Positions 59,758 through 64,000 of a stretch of DNA of 64,000 nucleotides are shown in pieces (the stretch's first letter is position 1; the number at the start of each line of letters is the position of its first letter). Source of the DNA: an uncultured Pseudoruegeria sp. (lineage in GTDB: Bacteria; Pseudomonadota; Alphaproteobacteria; Rhodobacterales; Rhodobacteraceae); the NCBI GenBank assembly GCA_947498155.1, contig CANMJD010000002.1, forward strand, positions 434,001-498,000. Direction: 5' to 3'. A program made the translations under genes and the position numbers. Below the pieces are notes generated by a model. That model ran no database searches. It was not told where the DNA came from and saw only the letters and a list, made by a program, of their open reading frames with translations.

Positions 59758-61407
59758 ATGTCCGATATCGAACGCGAATCGATGGAATATGATGTGGTCA
59801 TCGTGGGCGCTGGCCCGGCTGGCCTGTCGGCGGCCATCCGTCTGAAACAACTGGATGCCGATCTGAATGTTGTGGTGCTGGAAAAAGGGTCTGAAGTTGG
59901 GGCGCATATTCTGTCCGGCGCGGTTCTGGACCCCTGCGGGCTGGATGCTCTGATTCCGGACTGGAAAGAAAAAGGTGCGCCGCTGAATACGCCGGTGACC
60001 GAAGACAAATTCTACATGCTGGGGGCTGCCGGTCAGATTCGTATTCCGAATTTCCCGATGCCTCCGCTGATGCACAACCACGGCAATTACATTGTCTCGA
60101 TGGGGAACGTCTGCCGCTGGATGGCCGAACAGGCCGAAGAGCTGGGTGTTGAGATTTTCCCGGGTATGGCCTGTTCTGATTTGGTTTATGGCGACAAGGG
60201 CGAAGTCAAAGGCGTGATTGCCGGTGTCTTTGGCCTGGAGAGTGACGGCTCTTACGGTCCGAATACAGAACCGGGCATGGAGCTGCTGGGAAAATATGTA
60301 TTCCTTTCTGAGGGCGTGCGGGGCTCGCTGTCCAAAGAAGTGATTGAGAAATACAATCTGTCGGATGGTCATGAGCCGCAGAAATTCGGCCTTGGCATGA
60401 AGGAAATCTGGGAAATCGACCCAGCCAAGCATAAGGAAGGCTCTGTCACCCATACGATGGGTTGGCCGCTGGAAAGCAATGCAGGCGGCGGGTCTTTCAT
60501 CTATCACCTTGAAAACAATCAGGTCTATGTCGGTTTTGTGGTGCATCTGAACTATCAAAACCCGCATCTGTTCCCCTATATGGAATTCCAGCGCTTCAAG
60601 CACCATCCGATGGTGGCCGAGCTGCTGAAGGGCGGCAAACGCGTGGCCTATGGCGCACGGGCGATTTCCGAGGGTGGTTATCAGTCGATGCCCAAAATGG
60701 TTGCGCCCGGTGTGGCTTTGCTGGGCTGTTCTGTCGGCATGGTCAACGTCCCGCGCATCAAGGGCAATCATAACGCGATGTTGTCTGGTAAGGCCGCCGC
60801 AGAGGCCGCCTATGATGCGATCAAGTCCGAGCGGTCCGGTGACGAGCTGACCGCCTATGAAACCGAGGTGCGCACAGGGGCCATCGGGGACGATCTGAAA
60901 AAAGTCCGCAATGTTAAACCGATGTGGTCCAAATGGGGTCTGACGGCGTCTTTGATGCTGGGCGGGCTGGACATGTGGACCAACACGCTGGGCCTTTCGC
61001 TCTTTGGCACGTTGAGCCACGGTAAAAACGACGCCGAGTCGACAGGGCGGGCGAGCCTTTACAAGAAAATCGACTATCCGAAACCGGATGGCACGCTGTC
61101 TTTTGATCGCCTGACCAACGTTAGCTATTCGATGACAAATCACGAGGAAAGCCAGCCCTGTCATTTGCAGCTAAAAGACGCCGCTGTTCCAATGATGGTG
61201 AACCTGCCGCAATTTGACGAACCGGCGCAGCGCTATTGCCCGGCGGGTGTCTATGAGGTGATCCGCGAGGACGGCAAAGATCCGCGTTTTGTAATTAACT
61301 TCCAAAACTGCGTGCATTGTAAAACCTGCGACATCAAGGACCCGAGCCAGAACATCAACTGGGTCACCCCGCAGGGCGGTGACGGTCCAAACTACCCGAA
61401 TATGTAA
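59758..61407 (+). CDS. Electron transfer flavoprotein-ubiquinone oxidoreductase
   Basis: Membrane-associated FAD and iron-sulfur enzyme of 549 residues that passes electrons from ETF, reduced by acyl-CoA dehydrogenases, to ubiquinone. The FAD motif YDVVIVGAGPAGLSAAIRL lies at about 11-29; the C-terminal [4Fe-4S] site is in FQNCVHCKTCDIKDPSQNINW. ATG at 59758 gives a typical short N-terminus; the frame extends to 59743. It would serve the acyl-CoA dehydrogenase at 48485 among others. Confidence 0.95.
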   Translation: MSDIERESMEYDVVIVGAGPAGLSAAIRLKQLDADLNVVVLEKGSEVGAHILSGAVLDPCGLDALIPDWKEKGAPLNTPVTEDKFYMLGAAGQIRIPNFPMPPLMHNHGNYIVSMGNVCRWMAEQAEELGVEIFPGMACSDLVYGDKGEVKGVIAGVFGLESDGSYGPNTEPGMELLGKYVFLSEGVRGSLSKEVIEKYNLSDGHEPQKFGLGMKEIWEIDPAKHKEGSVTHTMGWPLESNAGGGSFIYHLENNQVYVGFVVHLNYQNPHLFPYMEFQRFKHHPMVAELLKGGKRVAYGARAISEGGYQSMPKMVAPGVALLGCSVGMVNVPRIKGNHNAMLSGKAAAEAAYDAIKSERSGDELTAYETEVRTGAIGDDLKKVRNVKPMWSKWGLTASLMLGGLDMWTNTLGLSLFGTLSHGKNDAESTGRASLYKKIDYPKPDGTLSFDRLTNVSYSMTNHEESQPCHLQLKDAAVPMMVNLPQFDEPAQRYCPAGVYEVIREDGKDPRFVINFQNCVHCKTCDIKDPSQNINWVTPQGGDGPNYPNM

Positions 61408-61420
61408 AATCTTTGGCAAC

Positions 61421-61442
61421 GGGGCGCTCATTTGGGCGCCCC
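61421..61442 (+). terminator. Hairpin after the ETF-QO gene
   Basis: GGGGCGC and GCGCCCC form a 7-bp stem with an 8-base loop, 14 bp after the stop codon. No strong T-run follows, so it is a weak intrinsic terminator at best. Confidence 0.5.
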
Positions 61443-61505
61443 GCATTGCTTTGCCGGTCCCGACGTCCTAGTTTTTAGACAAGCAAAAAAACAAGGGGCC
61501 CGCGC

Positions 61506-63209
61506 GTGATCCGTCGACAACTGAGCATTCTGGCAATTTTATCAATGGGTATTTTGCCGCTTACCCCTGTATCGGCACAAGCCGAAGGTTTGGCAGGGCC
61601 CTATCTGGCCGCCAGCCACGCCCGTTTCTTCAGCGATTACGAAGCCTCGGCGACCTATTACACCCAAGCGCTGTTGCGCGATCCGGGCAATCCGGTTTTG
61701 CTGGAAAATGCCATGTCTGCCTATGTCGGACTGGATGAATTCGACAAGGCTGTCCCGATTGCCCGTAAAATCGTCGCGGACGGGTTGAACAGTCAGGTGG
61801 CGCGTATGGTGCTGCTGACGAACCAGTTCAAAAACGATGAATTCGGGGCGGCTATTGCCGACATTGAGGCAGGCTTGTCGGTCGGGCAATTGGTCGATGG
61901 TCTGGCCATCGCCTGGGCGCTTGTCGGCGAAGGAGAGATGAGCGAAGCGCTGGCCGAATTTGATAAGGTCGCCGCGCAGGACGGGCTGGCCGCTTTCGGG
62001 TTGTTCCACAAAGCAATGGCCTTGGCGACCGTGGGCGATTTTGAAGGGGCGGATGAGATATTCTCAGGCGATACGGGGGTGATGTTGCAGGCCACACGGC
62101 GCGGTATTATGGCCCACGCTCAGATTCTGAGCCAGCTGGAGCGCGGCGATGACGCGATTGAACTGATCGACGCGATTGCGGGTCGTGATCTTGACCCTGA
62201 ACTGCAGGCCTTACGCGCCCGACTGGCGGCAGGCGAAACTGTCGATTTTGACATTGTGCGCACGCCGCAAGAAGGGCTGGGAGAGGTCTTTTTCATGGTG
62301 GCCGAAGCCCTGCGCGCAGAGGCATTGCCAACCTATACGCTGATGTATTCACGCATGTCCGAAGTGCTGAACCCGAGCCAGATAGAATCACTCTTGCAAA
62401 GCGCCTCCCTGCTCGAAGAGTTGAAGCGCTTTGATCTGGCGACCGAAACCTACGCCAAAGTGCCTGCGGATCATCCGTCTTTTCACGCGGTTGAATTGGG
62501 GCGTTCCGAAGCCCTGCGTCTGGCGGGCAATCCGGAGGCTTCGCTTGAGGTACTCAAACAGCTGAGCAAAACCCATGGGGTGCTGCCGATCGTGCATTAT
62601 ACGCTGGGCGACCGGTATCGTCAGATGGGTGAGTTTGACGCCGCCGCCGCCGCCTATGACCGCGCGCTAGAGCTTTATGGCGACCCAGAACCGTCGCATT
62701 GGTTTATCTACTACGCCCGAGGCATTTCCCACGAACGCGAGAAACGCTGGGATCTGGCCGACGCCGATTTTCGGCAGTCCCTCGCCTTGGTTCCCGATCA
62801 GCCACAGGTCCTGAATTACCTTGGCTATTCGTTGGTGGAGCGGGGCGAGAAGCTGGATGAAGCCTTGGGGATGATCGAAACTGCCGTCGCGGCGCGTCCG
62901 AATGATGGCTATATTACCGATTCTCTGGGCTGGGTGCTGTATCGTCTGGGCCGCTACGAAGAGGCCGTGGGCCATATGGAACGCGCGGCCGAACTGATGC
63001 CGGTTGATCCGATTGTGAATGACCATCTCGGGGATGTTTATTGGGCCGTGGGTCGCCATCTGGAGGCCGAGTTCCAGTGGAAACGGGCCTTGTCCTTTGA
63101 TCCCGAAGAGCAAGAGGCCGACCGCATCCGGCGCAAGTTAGAGGTGGGTCTGGATGTTGTGCTCGAAGAGGAAGGCGAAGCGCCGATTCCCGTCGCCCAT
63201 GACGGTTAA
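61506..63209 (+). CDS. Tetratricopeptide repeat protein, exported
   Basis: Protein of 567 residues with a signal peptide (LSILAILSMGILPLTPVSAQA) and many TPR-like helical pairs (for example FDAAAAAYDRALELYGDPEPSHWFIYYARG and LGWVLYRLGRYEEAVGHMERAAELMPVDP). GTG start at 61506, after AAGGGG. TPR proteins scaffold complexes at the membrane or in the periplasm; the partner is unknown. It overlaps ispE by 11 bp, an arrangement likely to be conserved in relatives. Confidence 0.85.
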   Translation: MIRRQLSILAILSMGILPLTPVSAQAEGLAGPYLAASHARFFSDYEASATYYTQALLRDPGNPVLLENAMSAYVGLDEFDKAVPIARKIVADGLNSQVARMVLLTNQFKNDEFGAAIADIEAGLSVGQLVDGLAIAWALVGEGEMSEALAEFDKVAAQDGLAAFGLFHKAMALATVGDFEGADEIFSGDTGVMLQATRRGIMAHAQILSQLERGDDAIELIDAIAGRDLDPELQALRARLAAGETVDFDIVRTPQEGLGEVFFMVAEALRAEALPTYTLMYSRMSEVLNPSQIESLLQSASLLEELKRFDLATETYAKVPADHPSFHAVELGRSEALRLAGNPEASLEVLKQLSKTHGVLPIVHYTLGDRYRQMGEFDAAAAAYDRALELYGDPEPSHWFIYYARGISHEREKRWDLADADFRQSLALVPDQPQVLNYLGYSLVERGEKLDEALGMIETAVAARPNDGYITDSLGWVLYRLGRYEEAVGHMERAAELMPVDPIVNDHLGDVYWAVGRHLEAEFQWKRALSFDPEEQEADRIRRKLEVGLDVVLEEEGEAPIPVAHDG

Positions 63210-64000
63210 GGAATTTGCGCCGGCCAAAATTAACCTGAGCCTGCATGTCACCGGACAATTGCTTAACGGCTATCACCTACTGGATTCACTGGTGGTTTTT
63301 GCAGAAATCGGTGACCGGCTCACGTTATCTTCGGCGACTGAGACCGGTTTGACCGTCACCGGCCCAAGGGCCAAAGGGGTGCCAGTGGATGGCCGCAATC
63401 TGGTGCTAAAGGCTGCTGCACTTTACCCCGGGCTAAGGGCGGATATCAGGTTGGACAAACATCTGCCTGCGGCCTCTGGAATTGGCGGCGGATCATCGGA
63501 TGCGGCGGCGACGTTGCGGGGGCTTGCGCGTTTGGGCAACCTTGGGCTGCCTACCGATGCTGCGGTGCTGTCCCTTGGGGCTGACGTGCCGGTGTGCCTC
63601 GCGGGGCAGCCCTGCCGCATGCAGGGGATCGGCGATGAATTGACCGCATTGCCAGCTTTGCCGGACGGCTATCTCGTCTTGGTGAACCCGTTGGTTGAGG
63701 TCGCCACGGCGGATGTGTTCAAAGCCCTGCCTCGCAAGGATAACAGCGCCATGCCCGCCGTTGTGCCAGCATTCGCGCGGTTTGAGGATTTTATCGACTT
63801 CCTTGCAGAGCAACGTAATGATCTGCAGGCACCGGCGATTGTGCAGCAGCCGGTGATTTCAGATGTTCTACAGGCCCTTATGGACACCGAGGGTTGCGCC
63901 TTGGCGCGGATGTCCGGATCGGGTGCCACCTGTTTTGGCCTCTACCCAACGCAGAAAGCCGCACAACAGGCGCAGCAGGTCATTGCCGGGTTGCACCCCC
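63199..64000 (+). CDS. ispE: 4-(cytidine 5'-diphospho)-2-C-methyl-D-erythritol kinase, partial
   Basis: GHMP-family kinase of the non-mevalonate isoprenoid pathway; 267 codons are visible and only the last few residues are cut off by the window end. The opening MTVKEFAPAKINLSLHVTG and the P-loop-like LPAASGIGGGSSDAAATL (about 93-110), with a second motif ARMSGSGATCFGLY near 237-250, are typical. ATG at 63199 lies inside the TPR gene end. Confidence 0.95.
   Translation, partial: MTVKEFAPAKINLSLHVTGQLLNGYHLLDSLVVFAEIGDRLTLSSATETGLTVTGPRAKGVPVDGRNLVLKAAALYPGLRADIRLDKHLPAASGIGGGSSDAAATLRGLARLGNLGLPTDAAVLSLGADVPVCLAGQPCRMQGIGDELTALPALPDGYLVLVNPLVEVATADVFKALPRKDNSAMPAVVPAFARFEDFIDFLAEQRNDLQAPAIVQQPVISDVLQALMDTEGCALARMSGSGATCFGLYPTQKAAQQAQQVIAGLHP

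Noticed and set aside
59554-61164. Open frame of 536 codons on the minus strand
   Set aside because: Shadow of the ETF-QO gene; the product is His/Arg-rich without domain signatures.
1-64000. Search by eye for tRNA, rRNA, transposase, integrase, toxin-antitoxin or defence genes
   Set aside because: None was recognised; no mobile element is claimed.

Overview
The window looks like a chromosomal segment of an alphaproteobacterium of the Rhodobacteraceae (Roseobacter group). Reasons: moderately high GC; a bifunctional PuuE-UraD protein; SoeABC-type sulfite dehydrogenase genes; a MobB-MoeA fusion; the tiny aa3 oxidase subunit IV; a type of three-copy dispersed repeat I associate with Rhodobacteraceae 3' ends; and many short operons joined by ATGA overlaps. 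No rRNA, tRNA, CRISPR array, transposase, phage gene or replication origin was seen. The taxonomic call is inference from gene content, not from a marker gene comparison.

Layout. 1-2.6 kb: purine (urate) degradation, with a divergent allantoinase/OHCU decarboxylase fusion (cut by the window edge) and uraH, followed by a degenerate NodB-fold protein. 2.7-15.3 kb: a galactoside utilisation island. A CUT1 ABC importer (binding protein, two permeases) is followed on the same strand by an alpha-galactosidase, a sugar dehydrogenase, DgoK, DgoA, a lactonase and a beta-galactosidase. An IclR regulator and the transporter ATPase are divergent, with a strong palindromic operator between. Together they import galactosides, hydrolyse them in the cytoplasm and feed galactose into the De Ley-Doudoroff route; galactonate dehydratase is not present in the window. 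15.3-18.5 kb: the zinc uptake locus znuA / zur-znuCB with a Zur-box-like palindrome. 18.5-23 kb: soeCBA, a cytoplasm-facing molybdenum sulfite dehydrogenase. 23.5-28.7 kb: xylB-xylA-galM and a MauG-type dihaem protein behind a clear sigma70 promoter with a LacI-type operator.

28.7-34.7 kb: envelope and housekeeping genes (OmpA/BON protein, ubiA, rsmE, gshA). 34.8-38.8 kb: a pyrB operon containing three small unknown genes, a dihydroorotase-like protein without the metal-binding motif, and plsY. 38.9-48.4 kb: a divergent uracil-DNA-glycosylase-like gene, a LysE exporter, moaB, an RND efflux pair, a DsbD-N-like protein, yqgE and the Sua5/TsaC enzyme. 48.5-53.6 kb: an acyl-CoA dehydrogenase with an MBL hydrolase, oxidase subunit IV, a lipoprotein and azlCD. 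53.7-57 kb: fdhD-mobA-mobB/moeA for molybdenum cofactor, which would serve enzymes such as SoeA. 57-64 kb: a methyltransferase flanked by non-coding debris, a membrane coiled-coil protein, greA, ETF-ubiquinone oxidoreductase, a TPR protein and ispE (cut by the window edge).

Most of the window is ordinary core metabolism. The items most worth a second look are the uracil-DNA-glycosylase relative lacking iron-sulfur cysteines, the pyrB operon with its pseudo-dihydroorotase and small membrane proteins, the NodB-like protein coupled to uraH, the SDR lacking its catalytic lysine, and the dispersed 30-nt repeat. I did not find a clear, wholly new multi-gene system.
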